This document shows, piece by piece, positions 1-6,753 of a stretch of 8,385 nt of DNA. The position numbers were made by a program, and so were the translations under genes. Source of the DNA: CAZPQV01 sp964588705 (lineage in GTDB: Bacteria; Bacteroidota; Bacteroidia; Flavobacteriales; Weeksellaceae); the NCBI GenBank assembly GCA_964588705.1, contig CAZPQV010000081.1, forward strand, positions 1 to 8,385, in the 5' to 3' direction. How positions within the stretch are numbered: the stretch's first letter is position 1; the number at the start of each line of letters is the position of its first letter. The notes under the pieces were generated by a model that had not been told where the DNA came from, searched no databases, and saw nothing but the letters and a program-made list of their open reading frames with translations.

Positions 1-837
1 TGCTTTCAATTTGTTGTAGCAGTTTTTAATTTCAAATGCCGGAAAAAACAAATCGCTATCCACAGCAATCAAATGGATTTCTGCAGTGATTTTTTTTAAT
101 TGAGACTCTTTGGCATCGATGGTCATCAATAATTGATTCATCAAATGATATGCTTTCAAACTAAATCTTTCGTTTAAAGCTTTTCCGTGATAATTAAGCC
201 AGTCGTGGGATTTAAGCAGACCTTTTTCAAAATCATAATTTTTTTTGAATCGCTGATTCAGAGATTCCGGAGTACGGTAACACAACATCGCATGAATACG
301 GGCTTTCTGCAGAGGTTCTTCATGATGATTCAGTAAAAATTCCTGAACGAGACATTGGGAATGCAGCCAATCTGTGGTTTTATAATCGCAGGCAACCGGA
401 ATGAATTTTTCTGCAAGATCATTCTCAATCGCCAACATTTCCCAACCGATGGCACCACCAACAGAACCGCCAATGATGGCAAAAAGCCTTGAAATATGGA
501 GTACTTTTAATCCTTCAAGAAAAATCTTTGCAATGTCTGCTGTTTTGAAATCTTTGTAATTATCGATGAAAAATCCATCGTAACCATTTCCGGGAATATT
601 GAAACAAATAACCGTGTAATGATTGGTATCAATAATTTTATTTTCGCCCACCAAAGTTTTCCACCAACCATGCTCTCCGGCAACGGTAGAGTTTCCGGTA
701 AGGGCATGATTAATCAACACCACAGGTGCGAAGTGCAGCGGTTGGCCAAAGATTTCGTAGCTCAAAGAAATGTCGATTGTATTTCCTGAGGACGTTGTAA
801 AATTCTGTAAAGTGATATGTTGCAGCGGTTTTTTCAA
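1..837 (-). CDS. metX: MetX-family homoserine O-acyltransferase (3' end outside window)
   Basis: An alpha/beta-hydrolase acyltransferase predicted to acylate L-homoserine from acyl-CoA in the cytoplasm, the first committed step of methionine synthesis. Translating the minus strand from 837 gives 279 codons with no stop before the window edge; family members are about 320-380 residues, so the C-terminus is missing. Visible motifs are HALTGN (residues 44-49, oxyanion region), the nucleophile elbow GGSVGG with Ser125, and SDLFFP with Asp262, matching the catalytic Asp. The catalytic His lies beyond the edge. The start is TTG at 837: an in-frame TGA lies two codons upstream, and the first residues (KKPLQHITLQNF) fit the family N-terminus. 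No strong Shine-Dalgarno is seen. A SAM-I riboswitch directly upstream supports the methionine assignment. Acetyl versus succinyl specificity cannot be told from what is visible. Confidence 0.88.
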   Translation of the reverse strand, partial: MKKPLQHITLQNFTTSSGNTIDISLSYEIFGQPLHFAPVVLINHALTGNSTVAGEHGWWKTLVGENKIIDTNHYTVICFNIPGNGYDGFFIDNYKDFKTADIAKIFLEGLKVLHISRLFAIIGGSVGGAIGWEMLAIENDLAEKFIPVACDYKTTDWLHSQCLVQEFLLNHHEEPLQKARIHAMLCYRTPESLNQRFKKNYDFEKGLLKSHDWLNYHGKALNERFSLKAYHLMNQLLMTIDAKESQLKKITAEIHLIAVDSDLFFPAFEIKNCYNKLKA

Positions 838-866
838 TTTTCAAAAACTTAATTAAAAATTGAAAA
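831..866 (-). promoter_or_regulatory. Hairpin covering the metX start codon
   Basis: On the minus strand TTTTCAATTTT (866-856) is perfectly complementary over 11 pairs to AAAATTGAAAA (841-831), with a 14-base loop. The 3' arm contains the TTG start codon (837-835). The stem is AT-rich and has no T-run, so it fits a start-site sequestering helix of a translational riboswitch better than a terminator. That the complementarity exists is seen directly; that it acts in regulation is inferred, and AT-rich leaders give some such pairing by chance. Confidence 0.5.
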
Positions 867-892
867 TGCTACCTGAAAAGTAAAGAAGTCCG

Positions 893-997
893 TGTTATCT
901 CTCTCAAAAAATCTGAGTAGAATTTAGCACCTTTCCGCTTTCGCGAGAGGTTGCCAAGGTTTCGCAGGGTCTATTCCCTCCACCTTTCTTGATAACA
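893..997 (-). ncRNA. SAM-I (S-box) riboswitch
   Basis: Cis-regulatory aptamer that binds S-adenosylmethionine and turns down the downstream methionine gene. Read on the minus strand, the conserved S-box blocks occur in order: TATCAAG at the 5' side, GGTGGAGGGA (975-984), GAAACC then TTGGCAACC (949-957), and GGTGCTAAATT (921-931). P1 is closed by seven pairs, TGTTATC (997-991) with GATAACA (899-893). P3 carries a GAAA tetraloop between CGC and GCG, and P4 is CTC...GAG around a T-rich loop. It lies 55 bases before the TTG start of the metX-like gene. No GC-rich terminator with a T-run follows the aptamer, so control is more likely at translation than by termination; a hairpin over the start codon (831-866) could be the expression platform. 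Confidence 0.96.
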
Positions 998-1028
998 TTT
1001 TCAATATGTAAATGAACAAATCTGAGTG

Positions 1029-1060
1029 CAAATATAAGGGCTTATTTTTGAATTGCACAA
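1029..1060 (-). promoter_or_regulatory. Promoter of the SAM riboswitch-metX transcript
   Basis: On the minus strand TATATTTG (1036-1029) matches the Bacteroidetes -7 consensus TAnnTTTG exactly. A TTG at 1060-1058 lies 21 bases upstream in the -33 position. Transcription would begin near 1022-1025, about 25 bases before the aptamer, the expected arrangement for an S-box leader. Confidence 0.7.
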
Positions 1061-1204
1061 TAAAAATGAAAATTAATATTTAAGGACTGCAAAATCGATA
1101 TTCGAAAAAGTGATGATAAAACGTGTGGTATTGAAAAAAAATGAAATAAAACATTGAATAATTTATTTTTTCCAAATACTTTTCTGAATCATCAGCGAAA
1201 CATA
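1061..1204. other. AT-rich spacer between divergent promoters, nothing recognised
   Basis: This is the middle of the 419-base gene-free stretch between the metX and SLC13 starts. It is very A/T-rich with A-tracts. I see no open reading frame of coding character, no stable hairpin and no clear operator repeat in it. Confidence 0.5.
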
Positions 1205-1239
1205 CATTTCAGTAAGGAAAACCGTATTGCCTACCTTTG
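1205..1239 (+). promoter_or_regulatory. Promoter of the SLC13 transporter gene
   Basis: TACCTTTG at 1232-1239 is an exact match to the Bacteroidetes -7 consensus TAnnTTTG. A TTTC-containing stretch near 1206-1209 sits where the -33 element belongs but matches it only partly. The predicted transcript would have a leader of only about 10-15 bases before the ATG at 1257. This also argues against a TTG start at 1227, which would lie upstream of the predicted -7 element. Confidence 0.65.
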
Positions 1240-1256
1240 CACAAACGAAAATAATA

Positions 1257-2734
1257 ATGGCTTACGATTATTTTGACCAGGTTCGGCACATCAGAACGGG
1301 GATTAGAGTTTACAGTGATTTGCTAATTGAAAGATCGCTGGTTGTATGGAATATTAAAACCCGAATTGGACTATTTTTCTTTTCGTTGGTCTTATCGATT
1401 GCGGGTGCATATTTTCTTTCACCTGATGTGTTTACAAAAGCACAGACTTATACGCTTTTCGTTTTGTTTTTTGCGATTCTTCTTTGGGCAACAGAAGCAA
1501 TTCCTCCGTTTGCTGTACAGATTTTCATTATGGGATTCCTGATTTATACCATGCGAAATGTGGAAGGCGCAACCATAGGTCCGGAGATGATTTCAAACAC
1601 GTGGTCCGACTCCGTAATCTGGATTTTCCTCGGTGGTTTTTTCCTGAGTGAAGGGATACGGAAAACTAATTTAGATATTTCGCTTTTTAAATTTTCGGTG
1701 TCCCTTTTTGGTAATAAACCAAAGTATCTGCTCGCAGGAATTATTGTGGTTACCTCATTATTGTCATTAATTATTTCAAATACAGCGACAGCTACAATGA
1801 TACTGGCATCCGTAATGCCGCTTTTGGAAAGTGAAGGTAAGAAGTCCCCGATTTCAAAAGCCATTCTCATCAGTATTCCTGTAGCAGCGACGTTTGCCGG
1901 AATGGCGAGTTTAATTTCCTCACCTCCTAACCTTATTGTTGTTGATGCACTGAAATCCAAAGTTTTTAATGTTTCGTTCAACGACTGGTTGGTGCTTGGT
2001 TTTCTACCGGCAATTTTACTTTTGGCAGGTTTCTGGTATACCGTCAATAAACGTTATCTGAAAAACACGAAAGAAGTCGACCTTTCCTTTTTGGACGTGC
2101 CCGTGATTATGAGCGACAAAACGAAAGTACAGCGTCTCTTTGTGATCAGCATACTTTTTCTGACAGTTTTCTTTTGGGTAATGGGGACAAATGGCACATC
2201 CCGACCGCTTTAGTTGCATTGTTGCCTATTATGTTTCTTCCGATGTTTGGCGTAGTTACTGCCGAAGATGTTAGAAAGTTACCTTGGGACACCCTCATGC
2301 TGGTTGCCGGAGGTTTGTCTTTAGGTATTGCGATTAAAAAACTTTTAGCACCTTACTACTCAACTTATTTAGCTGATTTTCAGTTTAATAAATTTGTGAT
2401 GATGATTATTTTTGGGTTCATCACTGTACTGTTTTCCAATATCATGAGCAGTACGGCAACGGCAACCATTATTATCAATATTGCAGTGGTGGTGTTGCCG
2501 GTTTCTCAGTTGCTTCCGGTAGCTCTTGTGGTGGGACTATGTTCTTCGCGCGGACTATTCCTTCCGGTTTCTACACCACCCAACGCTATTGTTTTCGGAA
2601 CTGGAATGCTGAAGCAGAAGGACTTCAACCTCGGAGGAATTTTTGGTGGAATTGTCGGTTTGTTTATTTCCTTGACCTGGGTTTCGGTTTTGGATAATTT
2701 TACCCCTTTTATGGAAATTTTAAAAAACTATTAA
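1257..2734 (+). pseudogene. SLC13/DASS-family divalent anion:Na+ symporter, broken by a one-base frameshift
   Basis: An inner-membrane carrier of the divalent anion:sodium symporter family (CitT/INDY type; substrates in the family include dicarboxylates, citrate and sulfate). The N-terminal part (1257-2213, 318 residues) has the hydrophobic segments, the LLWATEAIP signature, the first SNT motif (residues 174-176, in ISNTATATMI) and SSPPNLIV. It runs into TAG at 2211-2213. The family match continues one frame back from about 2190 to TAA at 2734, giving KWHIPTALVA, then FSNIMSSTATA (second SNT-like motif) and VSTPPNAIVFGTG. Restoring one base near 2184-2192, for example an A in the ACAAATGG run, would give a normal product of about 492 residues. 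The start is ATG 1257, just after its promoter. Substrate is unknown. The break could be real inactivation or a sequence error; all other motifs are intact, so any loss is recent. Confidence 0.87.
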
Positions 2735-2744
2735 ATCTAAATAT

Positions 2745-2969
2745 TTAATCTTCAACAAAAATAATCTCTTTCTCTCTCAGGTCTTTTGCTTCTTTTTCTT
2801 GACCAATTTCTGCAAGGCTTTTTACTCTTACTTCGATAAGATATTTCACCTTTTCGTAGAGTTCCTGTATAGTTCTGCCTTCGGTTCTTAAACCGTCGAG
2901 CTCTCTGGAGTACCCTGAATATCCTCTGATTGTAGGGTGATAAACGATGTGAATGGAGTTTGTTGTCAT
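2745..2969 (-). CDS. Small HicB-like protein, no toxin partner
   Basis: A 74-residue protein resembling the HicB antitoxin fold (partial RNase H-like alpha/beta domain). The N-terminus reads as a short beta region ending in GYSGYSRELDG, then TEGRTIQELYEKVKYLIEVR, which matches the HicB pattern of a turn followed by a helix. A charged C-terminal tail (KEAKDLREKE) replaces the DNA-binding domain of full HicB. No HicA-like mRNA interferase gene is present on either side, so this is not a visible toxin-antitoxin pair. I chose ATG at 2969; GTG 3002 and ATG 2987 are possible in-frame alternatives but add residues of no family character. It converges on the SLC13 gene with a 10-base gap and is divergent from the glucosidase gene. 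Real function unknown; HicB likeness is by pattern only. Confidence 0.7.
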   Translation of the reverse strand: MTTNSIHIVYHPTIRGYSGYSRELDGLRTEGRTIQELYEKVKYLIEVRVKSLAEIGQEKEAKDLREKEIIFVED

Positions 2970-3090
2970 GATAATTTGATTGTACATAAAATTACTAATC
3001 ACCTGATTATCTTGATATTAAATCTAATTCACAATCAATTAAGAATCCGTTAACCAAAAAAAATTTATTTTAGCGGTTTAAATGTAGATT

Positions 3091-5697
3091 ATGAATGCAG
3101 AAAAGGAACGCTCACAAAACCCCGAATGGAAAAGTTGGGGACCGTACGTGAGCAACAGACAGTGGGGAACGGTGCGCGAAGATTACAGCCCGAATGGAAA
3201 TGCATGGGGATATACTACTTATGAGGATGCACTAAGCAGAACTTACCGCTGGAACGAGGATGGAATTGCAGGTATTTCCGATCATAAACAAAGATTGTGT
3301 TTTGCGTTTTCCTTCTGGAACAAGAAAGATAGATTTATAAAGGAGCGTTTTTTCGGGCTGAGCAATTATCAGGGAAATCACGGCGAAGATATTAAGGAAG
3401 TTTTTTATCATTTGGATAATACACCGTCGCATTCTTATATGAAAATGGTGTATAAATATCCAATCAACGAATTCCCTTATCAGGAACTGATTGATGAAAA
3501 TGGCAGGCGAACCAAGGACGATCCGGAATATGAAATTGCTGACACCGGAATCTTCGACAAAGATGAATATTTCGATATTTTTATAGAATACGCAAAAATT
3601 AATCATGATGATATTCTCATAAGAGTGACTGCCGTAAACCGGAGTGATAAAAAAGCGCCTTTGGTTATTTTGCCAACTCTTTGGTACCGCAACAACTGGA
3701 GTTGGGGATACGGCACTTACAAACCTCAACTTAAATCTACCCAAAACGGTAAGATTGAAATTGATCACGAAGCGCTTGACATTGCAAAGTTATACTCGAG
3801 AAACATAGATGTAGAAGCCGTTTTCTGTGACAACGAAACCAACAGTAAGAAAATCTTCGGAGTTGTTTCTGAAAACAAATTCTTTAAAGACGGCATAAAT
3901 GATTTCATAACCAAAGGTTTAGATAAAATAAATCCCAAAAAGGAAGGCACAAAAGCATCATTTGTTATCGACACCGAAATAGAAGCAGGTGAAAGCAAAA
4001 CCTTCGATTTCAGACTGAGCCCTCATGACATGGAAAATGCTTTTTTTGATTTTGATGAAATATTTGAACTCAGAAAAAAAGAAGCTAATGACTTCTACGA
4101 AGAGCTGCAGTGTGACATCTCTGATGAGGATGAAAAAAACGTTCAGAGACAGGCATTTGCCGGCTTATTATGGAACAAGCAATTCTATCATTACAATGTT
4201 TCCAAATGGCTGAAAGGAGATCCTAAATTTGAAGCACCGCGCGATTTTGATCATTACGTGAGAAATTCAGAATGGGAGCATATGCAGAATAAGGATATCA
4301 TTTCGATGCCTGACAAATGGGAATACCCCTGGTTTGCAACTTGGGATTTAGCCTTTCACTGTGTGCCTTTTGCTTTAATCGACAGTGATTTTGCCAAACA
4401 TCAGTTGCGGCTGCTTACGAAAGAATGGTATATTCACCCGAACGGACAGCTTCCGGCGTATGAATGGGATTTCAGCGATGTTAATCCGCCGGTTCATGCC
4501 TGGTCAACATTCAGGGTTTTTAAAATTGATGAAAAGATCAATGGCAAACCGGACATTCCGTTTCTTGAAAGTGTCTTTCAAAAATTATTATTGAATTTTA
4601 CCTGGTGGGTAAACCGAAAGGATAAAAATGACAACAATATTTTCGGCGGAGGATTTCTTGGGCTTGATAACATCGGTGCTTTCGACCGGAATATGCAGTT
4701 CAAGAACGGCGAACATCTTGAGCAGGCAGACGGGACAAGTTGGATGGCAATGTTTGCACTGAATATGATGCGTATTTCAATGGAACTCGCGCTGCACAAT
4801 CCCGTGTATGAAGATATGGCAATTAAATTTTTCGAGCATTATCTGTATATCGCTCAGGCCATGGATACTATTGGCGAAAAAGATGGCTTATGGAATGATG
4901 AAGATGGGTTTTTCTACGATGTTCTTCAGTTGAATGACGGCGATTCAAAAGCATTAAAACTACGAAGTATAATAGGATTAATCCCCATGTTTGCCGTAGA
5001 AATTGTAGAGCACGATATTCTTGAGAAATTGCCTGGTTTTCGGACAAGAATGGATTGGATACTGAAAAATAAACCTGAACTGGCAAAACTCGTTTCACAT
5101 TGGGAGGTAGAAGGAAAAGGCAGAAAACATCTGATGAGTATTCTAAGAAAAACACGTTTAACAAGAATTCTTGAACGGATGGGCGACGAAAAAGAATTCC
5201 TTTCCGATTATGGAATCCGATCGATGTCGAAAGTTTATGAGGAGAATCCTTTCAGTTTTGAAATTGATGAAATTGAATATAAAGTAAAATATCTTCCTGC
5301 AGAAAGTGACAGCCGCATGTTTGGCGGCAATAGTAATTGGCGTGGTCCAATTTGGTTTCCAATCAATTTTCTGATTGTGGAAAGCCTGCAGCGTTTTCAT
5401 TTTTACTATGGTGAAAGTCTTCAGGTTGAATATCCAACTGGTAGCGGAGAAATGAGAAACCTCGACTTCATTGCCGATGACTTAAGCGACCGTCTGAAAT
5501 CATTGTTTTTACGAAATGAAAATGGCGACCGACCTTTCAACGGAGAAAATGAGTTATTTAATAAAAATGAGCATTTCAAAGATTATATCATGTTTTATGA
5601 ATATTTTCATGGAGACAATGGGCGCGGAATCGGTGCTTCTCACCAATGCGGATGGACAGCCACTGTTGCCAAACTGATACAGCCAAGATGGAGATAA
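3091..5697 (+). CDS. GH63-type glucosidase (MGH1-like, cytoplasmic)
   Basis: An 868-residue glycoside hydrolase of the bacterial GH63 / MGH1-like group, related to mannosyl-oligosaccharide glucosidases and to E. coli YgjK; expected to release glucose from an alpha-linked oligosaccharide or glucoside with inversion. Roughly residues 1-380 form a beta-rich N-terminal domain, with the group's signature RFFGLSNYQGNHGED and DNTPSHSYMKMVYKYP. From about 385 an (alpha/alpha)6 barrel follows. Likely catalytic residues are Asp419 in FATWDLAFH (general acid) and Glu837 in FYEYFHGDNGRG (general base), by analogy with YgjK and the yeast enzyme. Other conserved blocks are ADGTSWMAMFALNMMR and NSNWRGPIWFPINF. 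There is no signal peptide or membrane segment, so it should be cytosolic. Length is full for the group. It is a single gene with its own terminator. TATTTTAG at 3066-3073 is a weak -7 candidate. Natural substrate is not known. Confidence 0.9.
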   Translation: MNAEKERSQNPEWKSWGPYVSNRQWGTVREDYSPNGNAWGYTTYEDALSRTYRWNEDGIAGISDHKQRLCFAFSFWNKKDRFIKERFFGLSNYQGNHGEDIKEVFYHLDNTPSHSYMKMVYKYPINEFPYQELIDENGRRTKDDPEYEIADTGIFDKDEYFDIFIEYAKINHDDILIRVTAVNRSDKKAPLVILPTLWYRNNWSWGYGTYKPQLKSTQNGKIEIDHEALDIAKLYSRNIDVEAVFCDNETNSKKIFGVVSENKFFKDGINDFITKGLDKINPKKEGTKASFVIDTEIEAGESKTFDFRLSPHDMENAFFDFDEIFELRKKEANDFYEELQCDISDEDEKNVQRQAFAGLLWNKQFYHYNVSKWLKGDPKFEAPRDFDHYVRNSEWEHMQNKDIISMPDKWEYPWFATWDLAFHCVPFALIDSDFAKHQLRLLTKEWYIHPNGQLPAYEWDFSDVNPPVHAWSTFRVFKIDEKINGKPDIPFLESVFQKLLLNFTWWVNRKDKNDNNIFGGGFLGLDNIGAFDRNMQFKNGEHLEQADGTSWMAMFALNMMRISMELALHNPVYEDMAIKFFEHYLYIAQAMDTIGEKDGLWNDEDGFFYDVLQLNDGDSKALKLRSIIGLIPMFAVEIVEHDILEKLPGFRTRMDWILKNKPELAKLVSHWEVEGKGRKHLMSILRKTRLTRILERMGDEKEFLSDYGIRSMSKVYEENPFSFEIDEIEYKVKYLPAESDSRMFGGNSNWRGPIWFPINFLIVESLQRFHFYYGESLQVEYPTGSGEMRNLDFIADDLSDRLKSLFLRNENGDRPFNGENELFNKNEHFKDYIMFYEYFHGDNGRGIGASHQCGWTATVAKLIQPRWR

Positions 5698-5725
5698 AAA
5701 AAGAGTGATAATTTCACTCTTTTTT
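5696..5725. terminator. Bidirectional terminator between GH63 and OsmC genes
   Basis: GAGTGA (5703-5708) pairs with TCACTC (5714-5719) around a five-base loop. An A-run lies before the stem and a T-run after it, so it works as a rho-independent terminator in both directions. It starts right at the glucosidase stop codon and reaches the stop codon of the convergent OsmC gene. Confidence 0.88.
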
Positions 5726-6149
5726 ATTTATTTACTTTTTCACCGTTTACATAAACTTCGTACTTCACGGTGACATTAGGTTCCATAGTTTTGGAAACTG
5801 AACAATATTTTTCAAAAGAAAGTTCGGCCGCTTTCATTGCTTTTTTAGGATCAATTTCTCCTTCAAGAAAGAATTTTACCAAAATAGATTTGAAAGGTTT
5901 TGCATCATCTACCGGAATTCTTTCTCCTTCAACTTCTGCAGAAAATTTAGTGATCTTCTGGCGCTGTTTTTTAAGGATAGAAACCACGTCTATTCCACTG
6001 CATCCTGCAACAGCCATTAAGACGCTTTCCATTGGCGAAACTCCTTTCGCTCCGGGTTGAGAGGTATTATCGAGTAAAATTGAATTTCCTGCATAATTGG
6101 TGCATTCAAAAAGATAATCGTCGTTAATTCGGTTTAATGTAATTATCAT
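5724..6149 (-). CDS. OsmC/Ohr-family protein (YhfA-like)
   Basis: A 141-residue cytoplasmic protein of the OsmC superfamily, whose members reduce organic hydroperoxides through a pair of reactive cysteines. The order fits the family: an N-terminal beta-sheet, SQPGAKGVSPMESVLMAVAG with Cys50 in AGCSGIDV on the central helix, a middle strand region with the conserved EGER (residues 74-77), and a second helix carrying Cys116 in EKYCSVSKTM. The short N-terminus and this spacing resemble the YhfA-like branch rather than classic Ohr, and enzymatic activity in that branch is less certain. Start ATG at 6149; no Shine-Dalgarno, only an AT-rich leader. Single gene, convergent with the glucosidase and sharing its terminator. 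Divergent from a possible small membrane peptide at 6209. Confidence 0.9.
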   Translation of the reverse strand: MIITLNRINDDYLFECTNYAGNSILLDNTSQPGAKGVSPMESVLMAVAGCSGIDVVSILKKQRQKITKFSAEVEGERIPVDDAKPFKSILVKFFLEGEIDPKKAMKAAELSFEKYCSVSKTMEPNVTVKYEVYVNGEKVNK

Positions 6150-6208
6150 ACAAAAGTGGTATTTTATTATTTATATTTTATTTGTTGTTTTGAAGAAACT
6201 AATTTATT

Positions 6209-6292
6209 ATGAGTTTATTTTCAATAATATTAATTGCTATAGTGGTTATTAATTTCTTTATTTACTTGAGTAAAAAGACCAAACAATATTAA
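6209..6292 (+). CDS. Possible 27-residue single-span membrane peptide
   Basis: A complete small frame from ATG 6209 to TAA 6292. Its product starts MSLFSII and continues with an unbroken hydrophobic stretch of about 18 residues (3-20), then ends in a basic tail SKKTKQY. This is the layout of small bacterial membrane proteins with the C-terminus inside. The leader is A/T-rich, as at other starts here, with no Shine-Dalgarno. AT-rich DNA encodes Ile/Leu/Phe easily, so a chance frame is possible. I do not recognise a family and assign no function. Confidence 0.4.
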   Translation: MSLFSIILIAIVVINFFIYLSKKTKQY

Positions 6293-6426
6293 GAAAAATT
6301 TTACAACTGCATCTCTGTTAAAGGGAAACTTAGCATTGTAATAACACAACTATGTTTTATTATTTGTACTAAACCAATCTCCTGTTTAGGAAAAATTTAT
6401 TACATTTATAAAAACAGAATATTTTT

Positions 6427-6717
6427 ATGCGATTCCAAAATAACAAATCAGGCAACGGAGGTTTCATTGCACTAAATAATGAAACCGAAGAAATCGGCAG
6501 ACTAACTTATACAATTTTCCCTGAACAAAATAAACTGATTATTTCTTTTGTATTGGTTCATCCAAAATTTGAAGGCCGTGGAATGGGAAGATATTTAGTG
6601 CAGGAAGCGATTAAATTTGCAAGGGAAAACGATTGGAAAGTTTACCCGCACTGTTCTTATGCCCGCTCTGTAATGATGAGAATGGATGATGCACGGGACA
6701 TTCTTTTACAACAATAA
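6427..6717 (+). CDS. Small GNAT-fold N-acetyltransferase-like protein (NATD1/YjdJ type)
   Basis: A 96-residue protein of the compact GNAT group that includes bacterial YjdJ and animal NATD1. After a short beta-hairpin (GGFIALNNETEEIGRLTYTI) comes a strand ending in VLVHPKFEGRGMGRYLVQEA: residues 50-55 (GRGMGR) form the acetyl-CoA pyrophosphate loop, followed by the helix. KVYPHCSYARSVM (residues 71-83) carries the Cys76 typical of this group. It lacks the N-terminal half of ordinary GNAT enzymes, which is normal for the family. Acceptor substrate unknown. The start ATG at 6427 has an A/T-rich leader; TACATTTA near 6401-6408 is one base off the -7 consensus. It ends at a terminator shared with the convergent yebC. 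Confidence 0.88.
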   Translation: MRFQNNKSGNGGFIALNNETEEIGRLTYTIFPEQNKLIISFVLVHPKFEGRGMGRYLVQEAIKFARENDWKVYPHCSYARSVMMRMDDARDILLQQ

Positions 6718-6751
6718 CAAAAAACTCTGATTTAAAATCAGAGTTTTTTTT
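6717..6751. terminator. Bidirectional terminator between GNAT and yebC genes
   Basis: ACTCTGATT (6724-6732) pairs with AATCAGAGT (6736-6744) around a three-base loop, flanked by an A-run upstream and eight T downstream. The stem is symmetric, so it serves both the plus-strand GNAT gene and yebC on the minus strand. Confidence 0.9.
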
Positions 6752-6753
6752 AA

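Noticed and set aside
507..707. Open frame of 66 codons on the minus strand.
   Set aside because: It lies inside the metX-like gene in another frame; the MetX reading has clear family motifs.
1227..1256. N-terminal extension of the SLC13 protein from a TTG at 1227.
   Set aside because: The extension overlaps an exact TAnnTTTG promoter element (1232-1239), so it would not be transcribed; ATG 1257 is the better start.
2165..2200. Programmed -1 frameshift in the SLC13 gene.
   Set aside because: The direction fits but no in-frame slippery heptamer is present and SLC13 carriers are not known for recoding; a simple indel explains it.
2735..2750. Palindrome TAAATATTTA between SLC13 and the HicB-like gene as a terminator.
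   Set aside because: Only five A/T pairs, no loop and no T-run; too weak to call.
6369..6389. CTAAAC...GTTTAG inverted repeat before the GNAT gene as an operator.
   Set aside because: Six AT-rich pairs around a nine-base loop, no second copy; expected by chance in such sequence.
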